Shown here in pieces: positions 1-10,044 of a DNA stretch of 64,000 bases (the stretch's first letter is position 1; each line of letters opens with the position of its first letter). This stretch comes from Pilaira anomala (taxonomy: Eukaryota; Mucoromycota; Mucoromycetes; Mucorales; Mucoraceae). The notes beneath the pieces were generated by a model. The model saw only the letters and a program-made list of their open reading frames with translations. It was not told the DNA's origin and did not search any database. The stretch spans positions 1-64,000 of the forward strand of contig JAIXMQ010000045.1 in NCBI GenBank assembly GCA_025716855.1, written 5' to 3'. The position numbers were made by a program, and so were the translations under genes.

Positions 1-659
1 AAACAAAAGGAGTTTTACGCAAAATCATTTGGCTCTGTCATTCAATAACACTTTTCAACAATCATGATAAATTTATAACGTCTGTTGGTCTAATTCATAT
101 TTTTGCACAGACTGCTGACAACTATGCGCTGCTGTCTAAAATAAACCAAGCTAATAATTACACTTTAAAATGGCATTTCAAAATTATTTACAAAAAAAAA
201 GATGATAAATATTTTTCTGTATATAAAACACTATAAAGTTCCCTCGATGATACTCTCCCTTACATAGCGAGAACAAAAATAAAGTAATACTATCTCTCTC
301 TTGAAGGGGGGGGGGGTTTGAAAGAATATAAAAGTCAACGATTGGGGTTTACAAATTGCATATCATTATGACGTTTTTATGCAAATCAGTTATTACAAAT
401 CTTTTTAAAAAGACGGCAAATATTTATCAAGATTAGATTTATTAAAATGAGAAAAAAAATCTGGATGGTATGGGATTCAAACAAAAACAGATAAATAAAA
501 TCAAGGTACTCAGTTTTAAATAAATTAAACTGAACTTAGTTTTCATTCAAACGCAGTCTATCTTGTTAATTACATAATGTTTGGTTTTACAAAATATTCA
601 TGATATATTTTCTATTTTTCATGCACTCTAAAAAAAAAAAAACTTCTAGACCTCTCACT
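1..659. other. AT-rich intergenic DNA, no gene seen
   Basis: I see no convincing reading frame, splice pattern or RNA gene here. The stretch is AT-rich with short homopolymers, including a run of about 10 G near 306-316. It ends where the left inverted repeat of the neighbouring mobile element begins. Confidence 0.5.
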
Positions 660-801
660 TACACTCTTTTTCGAAATGAAAGTCGTGCTCTGCCGAAAAT
701 GAAATCAGTAACTGACAAAAATAGAAGTCGTGTTTTTGGCTAGTACAATTCAGACGTTGCTGAAGTGAGCTGCGCTTTTTTGTTTGAAAAATATGAAAAA
801 A

Positions 802-1395
802 AGAAGCCGGATTTATATAAAGTATGACAAGGCACATCGTCACGTGAATAAGGTTTTTTATAACTTTTGCATGAAATACACCATTACATCAATTTTTTTT
901 CACATGGCATACAGGCAAGTTTTTTTTCTCATACGCCAGACAAACAGGTTTTTTGGTTTCATCATAAATCATCTTCTTTTTTATTTTGTTCTTTTCTTTC
1001 ACTTTCTTCTTTTTACATATATCCCAAAATAAATCTTCCTTACCGCCGCATTTTTAATCTCTTCTTTTGTCACGCTCCTTATCAAGAGAAGAGATTGTTC
1101 CAAGAAAAAAAAAACCTGTGTAAAACATATTGTTATCAATAGTAAGTCTAATAATTTTATCAAAAAATAAATGATTCATTTTGTCTAATAAATCTCAAAT
1201 AGAAAACAATCCTTTTTTCTTTTTTGTCCAAATTACAACAAGTTACCTGTTTGTTTTGTTAAAAAAAACAAGTATTATACTGGTTTTTTCTTTAAAAAAA
1301 CTGTAAAGTATTTTGGTGGTTTAACGGCTAGTTGGAGAAAAATTCATCCACGATTTTATACTAACCCCTTTTTTACTAGTCTTTTACCCAGCACC
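802..1395. mobile_element. Nested insertion in the left arm with a 7-bp duplication
   Basis: The right arm reads atat-gaaaaaa-tatatc without a break in inverted orientation. In the left arm the same site reads atat-gaaaaaa (795-801), then 594 bp of foreign DNA, then gaaaaaa-tatatc from 1396. The repeated gaaaaaa looks like a 7-bp target-site duplication. The insert begins agaagccgg and ends cccagcacc, with no obvious terminal inverted repeat and no convincing protein. It may be a small non-autonomous element. The A-rich duplication could be partly coincidental. Confidence 0.55.
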
Positions 1396-1585
1396 GAAAA
1401 AATATATCAAAAAGAGACTTTTTGCTATGAATAAACAGTCTAATACAATAGATGAGCTTTATACTACGGAAATATTTTGGAAAAATAGCTCTTGAAAGAA
1501 ATGGCGTTGGAAATATCTTCGGAAACACACGTGAAAACACGCTTGGAAACACTATTGATGCATCTTGGAAACACTATTGATGCAT

Positions 1586-1680
1586 CTTGGAAGCGCCTTG
1601 GAAGCGCCTTGGAAGCGCCTTGGAAACGCCTTGGAAGCGCCTTGGAAACGCCCTCGAAACCTCTTGGAAACACCACAAAG
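1586..1680 (+). repeat. 11-bp tandem array, left arm
   Basis: About nine units of an 11-bp motif, ccttggaaRcg with small variations, stand in tandem. They are preceded by two copies of cactattgatgcatcttgg. Because 11 is not a multiple of 3, the array stays open in several frames and gives spurious translations with an 11-residue period. I do not treat those as genes. Confidence 0.8.
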
Positions 1681-1742
1681 GAAATTACCAATGTTTATCA
1701 GTGGCTGTGAATTATAATTACAGTCAAGGTTTGTAAAACTCT

Positions 1743-2628
1743 ATGATTTCTTTTGATTGCCTACATCCACCTAACAGTATAATACATTCTGTAGGAATAC
1801 CAATTGCTCTAACTTTAAAAAGAGATCAGCAAGACAGGATTACTTGTCCCATATGTCACAAGAGCTGGGGTACACGTGCAGCCGTGTGGAAACACTTCAA
1901 CAAGTACAGTGGCTATTGTCAATTACTAGAAGGTAAAACTTAAAATATCCAAACAGGTTTGTCGTTGCCAACAAAGTTTTTTTTTTTTAGGCCATAATTC
2001 ATCAAGCGACGGAGAAAACAATTCTGGTGGGATGGCGAACCCTGTAATAACCATGTCTCCCACGCTAGCAACAGTGCCTGAAACAGAGCACAATAGTCCA
2101 CGACGAAGCTTTGATGAAGTACTATTGGCTGCCTGTAGACAAACAGGAAAGTCACAAGAAGAAAAGAATAAGACTATCTGGATCCTAGATAGTATGAACT
2201 TGCAACCTTTTTCAATGATTAGTAACACTGGTTTGGAACAAGTTGCATTAACACATTTAATGAATCTTTCTTCATTTATTAAGTCAGACCGTGATAACCA
2301 TGTGGAATTGCGACATGTATCAACAAGCCAAAAACGACAATGGGACGGCAGTGCTTCCTTCGGCCAACAAGTTAATAATTCTGAGGACAAAGAAGCTCAA
2401 TTTTTATCCATTATTCATTATGGACCATATGCCAACATTTTGTCGAAAAGGCATTTCACTGAACTAAAACCTGACATTTGCCAAATGTTAAACGATGATT
2501 GGGAGGCATTTCCTCAATTAAGATTTGCTTGTAGTCAACTTCTTGCTGGTGCAATTATCATCAATAACAAAGGAGAAGCAGTCATTTTGAATACTGTGGA
2601 GGCTTACGGTCGCTCACGCTCATGCTAG
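1743..2628 (+). CDS. Zinc-finger protein inside the inverted-repeat element
   Basis: Two exons, 1743-1932 and 1991-2628, join in frame across a 58-nt intron (gtaaaa to tttttttttag) and give 275 residues. Near residue 40 is a Cys-x2-Cys-x12-His-x7-Cys cluster (CPICHKSWG, then WKHFNKYSGYC), which looks like a C2HC zinc finger. The middle is Ser/Thr/Glu-rich and likely disordered. The last 130 residues look more globular and end close to the inner edge of the right inverted repeat. I do not recognise the family. A DNA-binding role on the element's own arms is an inference from the zinc finger and the location. The start at 1743 is the first ATG of the frame that contains the finger. It could instead be a host gene fragment captured between the repeats. 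Confidence 0.6.
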
Positions 2629-2637
2629 ATCACCGCA

Positions 2638-3075
2638 TGCATCGATAGTGTTTCCAAGGGGTTTCCAAGGGGTTTCCAAGAGGTTTTAAAGGCGTTTCCA
2701 AGAGATTTCCAAGGCGCTTCCAAGGCGTTTCCAAGGCGCTTCCAAGGCGCTTCCAAGGCGCTTCCAAGGCGTTTCCAAGATGCATCAATAGTGTTTCCAA
2801 GCGTGTTTTCACGTGTGTTTCCGAAGATATTTCCAACGCCATTTCTTTCAAGAGCTGTTTTTCCAAAATATTTCCGTAGTATCAAGCTCATCTATCGTAT
2901 CAGACTGTTTATTCATAGTAAAAAGTCTCTTTCTGATATATTTTTTCATATTTTTCTAATAAAAAAGCGCAGTTCACTTCAGCAATGTCTGTATTGTACT
3001 GGCCAAAATTTTCTGTCAGCCACTAATTTTTTCATTTTCGGCAGAGCACGACTTTCGTTTTGGAAAAGAGTGTAT
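2638..3075 (-). repeat. Right terminal inverted repeat, intact
   Basis: This uninterrupted arm of about 440 bp is the inverted partner of 660-801 plus 1396-1680. Its inner part (about 2647-2785) has about twelve units of the 11-bp motif. On the reverse strand the array is bracketed by the 14-mer cactatYgatgcat at both ends. Confidence 0.8.
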
Positions 3076-3929
3076 ACAAAAACTTTTTTAATGCCGATAA
3101 GCAATGTATAAGCACAGTTTTGTTTCAAAATAATTACCGAGATCGTTTCCTTTTTAGTAAAGAAAAAAACAAGTTACGATTACTCAAGATATCAGAGTTG
3201 GATTGACAGCATATGTTAGACAATTGAATAATTAAATTTAAAAAGTAAATGGACACCGTTTGATGAATTAAAATTCTCTAAATACAAAGAACAAAGCTTA
3301 CTACAGAAAACAAAAACAAAAATGCAGTTCTTTTATTCCAACATGTACTTTACTTGTTCTCGGATGATCTTTTGACCCAGAAGCAAGAAAGAAAAAATTG
3401 AACCAGAACTCATGTACATCAACCTGTTTTATATTTGTAAAATAACTTGTTCTTAACAAGCAATACCGGGAACAGCAAAGATTTAAAAGCCTGGATTAGT
3501 AGAACCAAAGGAGGGGGGTTGGGATTGAATTACTAGGATATTATGTATAATAAAAAAAAAGGAGGTCAATAGATACTTTAAATAACTTTAGCGTGTTGTA
3601 GCTATTTATATTTATAAAGGTCTAGACAACATGACCAAGTTAAGTACAAAGCCTCGAGACAATCAAAAAAAAAAAAAAAAAAAGAAAAAAAAGAAAGAAG
3701 ACGACAAGGTTATTAAAGATTTGAAAAAAGATCTTTTTTTTTTACTACTATGTATGTATAGCGAGAGGAGAAGAGAAAAAAGAGGTATAAAAGAAGAAGA
3801 GGTTGTTATAAATGATATAAAGATCAAAAATAAGGAAAAAAAAAGGTAGAGCGAATGAATCTAGAAGAAAGAGAGAGAGAGAGAGGGGGAAATAACTTTG
3901 TATATGTACGATGAAAGAAAACAAAAAAT
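3076..3929. other. Intergenic DNA, no supported gene
   Basis: An AT-rich spacer between the mobile element and the 3' end of the UDP-GlcNAc pyrophosphorylase gene. A Lys-rich open frame near 3631-3849 comes only from long A runs and GA repeats. Nothing here is supportable as a gene. Confidence 0.5.
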
Positions 3930-5631
3930 TTAGACAGCTAAACGAATCAAATCTTCTTTAGTTTCAATGATAGCAGGAATGGAGATAGTCTTTCCATTCA
4001 CGAATTCATAAAGACCTTCACCAGCATAAGAGACCCAAGAAGAAAGTTCAAATTCGACATTTTCCAAATCTTGTCCATCATAAGCAACCTTACCGCCTGC
4101 AGCTTCAATGAAACGTACATGTTGTGCAACAATATCCTTTCTTGAAGTTTCGGGACAATCAACGCCTGATCCAGGTGCATTCTTTAAAGGACTGAATTCT
4201 TCCTTACGATCAACTTCAAGTACTGAAAAGTTTTGTGCATAAGGGAATACATCAAAGACGAAACATTCCAACTTCATACCACTGTTGGATTTGGGTGTAA
4301 CAGTCTCACCGGTTTCATTATCAACAAACTTGATCTTCTTCTTTGCAATATGGTATTCAAGTTGGCTGGCAAATGATGGTACACGTTCCAAAAATTCAGT
4401 AGAAAAGAAATGGTTGGCAATATTTGCTGCACGTAATTGAAGTGATCCATCTTCTTGACGCTTCTCGGATACTTCTTGTGAAATTTCTGAGTATTCAACT
4501 ACACCATATTTACCATCACGTACACAAACAACGCCAACAGGTTCCTCAGGTGCTGACTTACTAACTACCTTAACACCACAATCAGTTCCCTTTGAAACTG
4601 AGTATCCGATAAAAACGGGATCGGCAACTCGGGCCAAACAATTATCAACACAATAACAATGAGAGTAAAGGATACCACGTTCCTTTAAAGAATCAATAAT
4701 ACCCTTATTTTGTACAGCGGCATAAATACCACCATTACCATCAGGAGCCATAGCAACCTTTTAATTGAATTTATAAATTAGTTTACATGGTTACAAAATA
4801 ATAATTTATAATTTTTTTTTTTTTTACCTTATCCTTTGCTTCCAAAATGATCTTACCATCCATAGTTAAACAAGGAAGAGTACCTGAAATTTTAAAAAAT
4901 ATAAATAAATAAGTAAAGTTCAAGTTTAAATTTATGTACGTGTTATTCTACATAAAATAACGCCCCCTGATATAATCCGAAAATAAAAATAATAATTTAC
5001 CTTGTTCAAAAAAGATGACGTTGTGTTCCTTGAGACCGAAAAAGTTGTTTTGTTTAAAGAAATCAAAGGTAGGACCGTGAGTAGGACCAGATGTCATGAT
5101 ATACCAAGGAATAACACAATCCTTTAATTCTCCAGGCTTTTGATATTGACGAGCAATATCTTGAAGACGTAAAATACGTTCAGCTTGAAGTTGGAAAAGT
5201 GACTTCTTGGAGGGCAAATTGATATCATAACAACCTTTAGGAGCAGAAGAACCTAAACGAGTACCTTGACCACCAGCCATCAAGATCACAGCTACTTTAC
5301 CTTGTGCAATTTGACTAAGACCAATTGTTTCCCATGCACGAATTTGTTCAGGGCTAGACTTTAAGACACTGGCAAATACATCCTCTGGTAATGGTTCAAA
5401 TGTAGTATCTTGATTTAATACACCGGCTTCAGCTCCTTCAATAGCTTTTTGATAGATTTGGTTAACACGCTCTACATCAAGTTCCATCAATTGCTTTAAA
5501 AGAACTGCCTTTTGTTCTTCTTCCAAGTCTTCATAAAACTTGAAAACATGTCCTTGACCATTGGTTTCGAAACGCTCTTTCAATGCAGAAAGTTCACTTT
5601 CGTTGATAGGAAGAATAGAAGAAATTGTCAT
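3930..5631 (-). CDS. UAP1: UDP-N-acetylglucosamine pyrophosphorylase
   Basis: Makes UDP-GlcNAc from UTP and GlcNAc-1-phosphate in the cytosol, the last step before chitin, N-glycan and GPI-anchor synthesis. Three exons (5631-5001, 4883-4828, 4757-3930) join in frame to 504 residues, the usual length for the eukaryotic enzyme. The nucleotide-binding signature LMAGGQGTRLG is at about residues 118-127, SGPTHGPT follows in the sugar-binding half, and the join of exons 2 and 3 gives DKVAMAPDGNGG, the second conserved block. The start is the only ATG at the head of the conserved N-terminal helix region, just downstream of an A-rich leader. The introns are 117 and 70 nt. It is the only chitin-precursor gene here. 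The Sel1-repeat gene at 58-60 kb may act in the same pathway but is far away. Confidence 0.95.
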
Positions 5632-6166
5632 TTTGTTTTATGAGATGAAGAAAAAAGAAAGAAAAAAGAAAAAAAAAATTCTTTTAACTCTATTTATAAA
5701 AAAAGTTGATATATTACTGACTTTTAAACCAGAAATATATTTTATAAATAAACACGCACACACTCATAAGTATCTATAATTATATATTCCGCGGATGACG
5801 CTATTTAAATGTTAGCTCGTGCTTTTGATCTTCCTATTTAAGGTCGCGTACTTTTTGTTGTATATACATAGTAGCACTTTCCTGTAAAATGTAATGTATA
5901 AAGAATAACAAATGCACTTCTCACTTTTAAAAACTCTCGAGAAGATAATTTATAAGGTCGGTTCTTATACCCAATGAAAACCGTGTATTTCTATAACCTT
6001 TAATGTACCACAAAATATTAAGATCATCATAATGATGCTTTTTCATAAAACTGATAATATCGGAAAAATAAAAAGAAAAAGATTTTTTTAACATATCAAA
6101 TAAATTTTTATTAATACTAACTACTACTACTACTACTACTACTACTAAACATTATTTTATTAACTA
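5632..6166. repeat. Intergenic spacer with (CTA)n microsatellite
   Basis: The stretch between the UAP1 start and the subtilase stop contains a CTA/TAG trinucleotide run at about 6119-6148. A second CTA-rich stretch at about 6162-6180 runs into the subtilase coding end. No gene is seen in the remainder. Confidence 0.6.
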
Positions 6167-7241
6167 CTAACTACTACTAATTGTAAGTTTTAATTTAGGA
6201 GAGGTCCATTCGTCCCAATCTCCCTTTCTTCTAGGATTTCCAAATACACGTAAACCTTTCACCTTTAATCTATATACACCATTCTTAACAACCTTGGGCG
6301 TATAATCTTTATTCGTACCCGAGATCGTCACATCCTTTGGTACATACTGTCCAGTCCAAGGCCAAGAATGGAAAGCCGTAGAATATTCTGAAGGATACAA
6401 TGTATCACGCATCATATAAGTTCTTGATCCATCCATAGGCACATCACCAATCACTCTTCCTCTCTTGTTCAATACTTGAATCTGAAGTAATCGTGTACCA
6501 GTCAATAACCGTGTCAAGATATAAGGTGACCCGATAATACTTGTATTCGTATACTTGATAAAAAATTCGCCTGTTTCTTCTGGATCCACTGTACCTGAAG
6601 CATTTGCGTTTCCAATAGCTGGGAACGTAAAAGGTGCAACTGGCGATGGGTTGCTAGATCGATCCATGATAGGTAAATCCTTCATATTGCCAATCATACC
6701 AAAGTAAGGTACGCTCATCTCTTCTCCGCCCTGACTTGACTTGATCATGATGTAACCACCATACATTGCACCTGAATCTGCTTTGAATAATGTCGGCGGT
6801 TCGATACGGACACGGACCTGAACTGATTCTCCGGCTGCTATGACCAATTTGGTTTCGGAAAACTCAACAAGGGCAACTGAATTATTATAACCATAGAGTC
6901 CAATCGGTTCCGTAGGTGTATAATTGCTGTTGTTACTAAGTGAGTATCCATTGGCCGTTAAAGAAGGTGAATGATATAATTCAAATACATTTTCTTTATT
7001 CGCTTCATTATAGATCGTAATCGTTTGTTCTTCATTGAAATTGTTTGTATCGTTGAAACTGAGTTTGGCAGGTAACACTTGGAATTTCGAATACCCACCA
7101 ATGGCCCGTGTAACATCTATCACACCAGCTCCTTGCCGTAAAGGGGAATCTCCATACTGCACAGCGGGGATGGGTCCTTTAACTAAAATTAACAAAAAAA
7201 CGTTTTTTATAAATAAATCATTTCTCGTGCTTTTTTTTTCT

Positions 7242-7272
<31 letters not shown>

Positions 7273-9542
7273 ATACCTTGTGTTGCAAAATTCATCAACA
7301 TATTTTTAGCTTGGTCGGGCTTAAGATCTTTTTGTGTATTCGAAAGTAAAAGTGCAACAGATCCTGCAATATAAGGTGTAGAAAACGAGGTACCAGACCG
7401 GAATCCATAAGATTTAAGGTATCTAGGCAAAGTAGAGAACACATTACCACCCACTGCCATCAATTCAGGCTTTAAATCAAGTTCATTTGTAGGTCCTAAA
7501 CTAGAGAAACTTGAGATTCCATTTAAATCACTCGGTGGTGCTGGCATAGCTAATAACGTATTGGTGAATTCGGCTTCATCGCTTTTAAATGCACGATACC
7601 CATCTTCATGATTAATAAATGTGACAGGCAATACCGCATTATTTAATACTTCAATATCCGTAGTGACGTTCTTTGCATTCGTATAAAAGATCACAGCTCT
7701 GGCTCCAGCATCGCGTGCATGCATTACCTTAATTAATGGATCACAGCCACCTTCATGAATTAATGCAATACTATCTTTAAACTTTTTACCATGGGCAAGC
7801 TTTTTACACGCATCTTTTTGACTATCAAAACATTTCGACGTAGGCACAATAGATAACTTTCCTTGTAATGATAAGGCTGTACTGGTATGAGTACGATATG
7901 CTATAAATAAAAGTTAATGAAAAAACAGGTTCAAGGGGTGGAAAAAGCCCAACGAGTAGGAGAAAAAGGAGAAGATAATAACTTACGAATTTCAATAGTA
8001 GATTTTTTACTACGATCAGACTTGTTATACAACTTGAGAATATATCCAGGCACATGTTGGTTCATTGTTGATCCAGCAGCAATTACATTTTTAGCGCTTG
8101 CAGGAGATGCAGTCAAGAAGATACCACGGGTTCCTATATTACCGCTAGCAGTAATAACTATTTAAAGTTAGTACACACTGTTAAATATATACATTTCATT
8201 TTATTTAATTTTTACCATGAACCCCCTTTGACACAATACGATCAGCGACAACGGATAAAATATCTTCTTGCCATCCACCACTGACTCCAAGTGAAATGCT
8301 GATCACGTCCATTTTAGCCTTAAATATAATGAAAAAGGAGAGTACAGGCATTATTACACAAAGATATATATATTACGTCATGTGATTCTATTTATACCTT
8401 GTAGGCCATTTCCATTGCTTTGATTACAATATCATTTGGGGCAGCAGGATAATTACAACCGTAAACTCTGTTTTAAATAAGTATATCATTAGTTTTTACC
8501 GAACATAATATATATATATATGTATGTATTGTATGGGTTAACTTACTTCCACATACCAATCGTAGCGCCTGGTGCAATGCCATTCCAATTCTAAAAAAAA
8601 AAAAAAAAAAGTTTAATAATTATTTGAAACATTTTCATTGTTTATTATTTCATTCTATTTACATATTGTTTATCTTCAGCCGCAATAATACCTGTAACAA
8701 ATGTACCATGGCCTGTGGCTGAAGCTAAAAAAAAAAAAAAGATTAGATTTTTTATTTTTTATTACAGAAAATATGATCTGTTACACACTTACTTGAATTA
8801 GCGGGACAGTTATCGATTGGATCATCACTTTCTTTGATTGAACCTGGAGTACCATCAAAATCGTTTCCGACTAAATCGTAACCATAAGCAACCTTACACC
8901 CTTTACCATAGCAACCACCTAATGCAGGTAAAGTGTAATCAACACCTAATAATATAATAATAAAATCGTTTTTTAGTAATAATAAAATAAAAAATTCATT
9001 CATTTTTTTTTTTTTTTTTACCTGAATCAATAATACCAACTTTGATACCTTTACCATTTGAATTTAAACTCTTGTGAATATTGTTAGCCTGTGTCAAAAT
9101 ATTCAAAGTATCCTATATTATTGATTGTTACTAAAATGTTAATAATCTTGCATGATCTAAATATTTTTTTTTTGTATGTTACCTTGTCTTGTGGAACAAA
9201 GAGTGTCGTACTTTGTTTGTCATTGTTTTTAAATTCTAAAGCGGGTGCCTGTTGACGAATCCGATCATGAATAGGCCAAACTTGAAGGATACTGGGATAA
9301 TCATACACAATCGATTTCGCTACCTGTGAGCTTTTAAATGCAATAGCTGTACCCGTCAAGATATCTGAATCATATCGGTGTCGAATTTTTTCAATCGATT
9401 CACTATACTGGCTTAAAAATGCTTCCGTTTCTACGCTGGAACCAAATTCTAAAATGTATTCATGTTCTTGACTATTCACTGAACCAACTACTAGAATAAT
9501 TACAAATAGCAGTATAGAACTGCAACAATGTAAATATAACAT
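6167..9542 (-). CDS. Secreted subtilisin-like serine protease (S8) with PA domain
   Basis: A predicted extracellular protease of 897 residues from ten exons: 9542-9183, 9112-9022, 8945-8793, 8724-8663, 8590-8547, 8467-8398, 8318-8216, 8157-7987, 7900-7277 and 7182-6167. All joins keep the frame. Residues 1-24 form a hydrophobic signal peptide. An inhibitor-like propeptide follows to about residue 115. The catalytic triad is Asp in GIIDSG (about 148), His in GHGTFVTG (about 207) and Ser in GTSFSTPYIAG (about 520). The oxyanion Asn is in TASGNIG (about 301). A PA-type insert with GARAVIFYTN lies between Asn and Ser, and a beta-rich Fn3-like tail fills about 560-897. This order matches the fungal minor-extracellular/C5a-peptidase-like S8A subtilases. 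The C-terminal Ser-Ser-Ser-stop is written by a TAG/AGT microsatellite. Nutrient protein digestion is an inference. Confidence 0.93.
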
Positions 9543-10044
9543 TTAATTATAATAAAAAAAAAAAAAAAAAAAAAGGAAGGGAGAGAGCGTGTGAGTGTGA
9601 GAGTGAGAGAGAGGAAAGAGTGAGATAGAGGATAAAGTGAGAAAAAAGAAAATATATATATAGAGGAAAAAAGAAAGGGACGAATAATCAAAAAAGAAAA
9701 ATCTCTTTGAACTTTATATCTGTATGCGTAGAGTTTTTGGAAGGCAGTCATGGCACCACATTCTAATTATATTTTATTCCCAGTACTCTCCTAAGCTCAA
9801 TAGAGTTAGAAAAAAAAAACAGGACAACGATATTAGGAGCCATTTAAATTATGGTACAAAAAAAAAAAAAAAAAAAAAAAAAAATGGGGTTCTTTTTTCA
9901 TTTTTATTAATTGTTTTAAATATAGAATTGTTTTACAAAGTCTAAAAAAAATAATAATAATAAAATAAATAAATAATAAATACTAACAATAATAATACAC
10001 AACTAATATATATATATTCTTTTTTTTTTTTTTTTTTTTTTTCG
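9543..10044. other. Intergenic spacer with A-runs and GA repeats
   Basis: This upstream region of the subtilase and downstream region of the Sec7 gene holds A runs of about 19-25 nt near 9550 and 9859, GA-rich repeats at 9580-9640 and a T run before 10043. No gene is seen. Confidence 0.5.

Larger units (their letters stand above)
660..1680 (+). repeat. Left terminal inverted repeat, interrupted
   Basis: The arm has an outer block (660-801) and an inner block (1396-1680). Both match the right arm in inverted orientation. In the right arm the two blocks are continuous, which shows that 802-1395 is extra DNA. Without it the arm is about 420 bp long. Confidence 0.8.
660..3075. mobile_element. 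Long-terminal-inverted-repeat element with a zinc-finger gene
   Basis: Two long arms are inverted copies of each other. Positions 660-801 plus 1396-1680 on the left match the reverse complement of about 2638-3075 on the right. Shared landmarks are an outer block reading gtcgtgctctgccgaaaatg (left near 680, right near 3050 inverted), a block around gaaatatcttcggaaacaca, and an 11-bp tandem array at the inner end of each arm. Between the arms lies one two-exon gene for a small zinc-finger protein (1743-2628). The left arm is split by a nested insertion at 802-1395. No clear target-site duplication flanks the whole element, so the outer edges are good to about 5 bp. Long, repeat-filled arms recall foldback or Mutator-like DNA transposons, but no DDE transposase is visible and the superfamily is unknown. 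It is either a non-autonomous element or one whose mobilising protein I do not recognise. Confidence 0.8.

Noticed and set aside
1464..1710. Open frames rich in Leu-Glu-Ala-Pro-Trp-Lys-Arg and a similar set at 2625-2891
   Set aside because: They are translations of the 11-bp tandem arrays in the inverted arms, open on both strands, with no splice or start context.
3631..3849. Lys-rich 72-residue frame
   Set aside because: Built on a long A run and GA repeats; composition is not protein-like.
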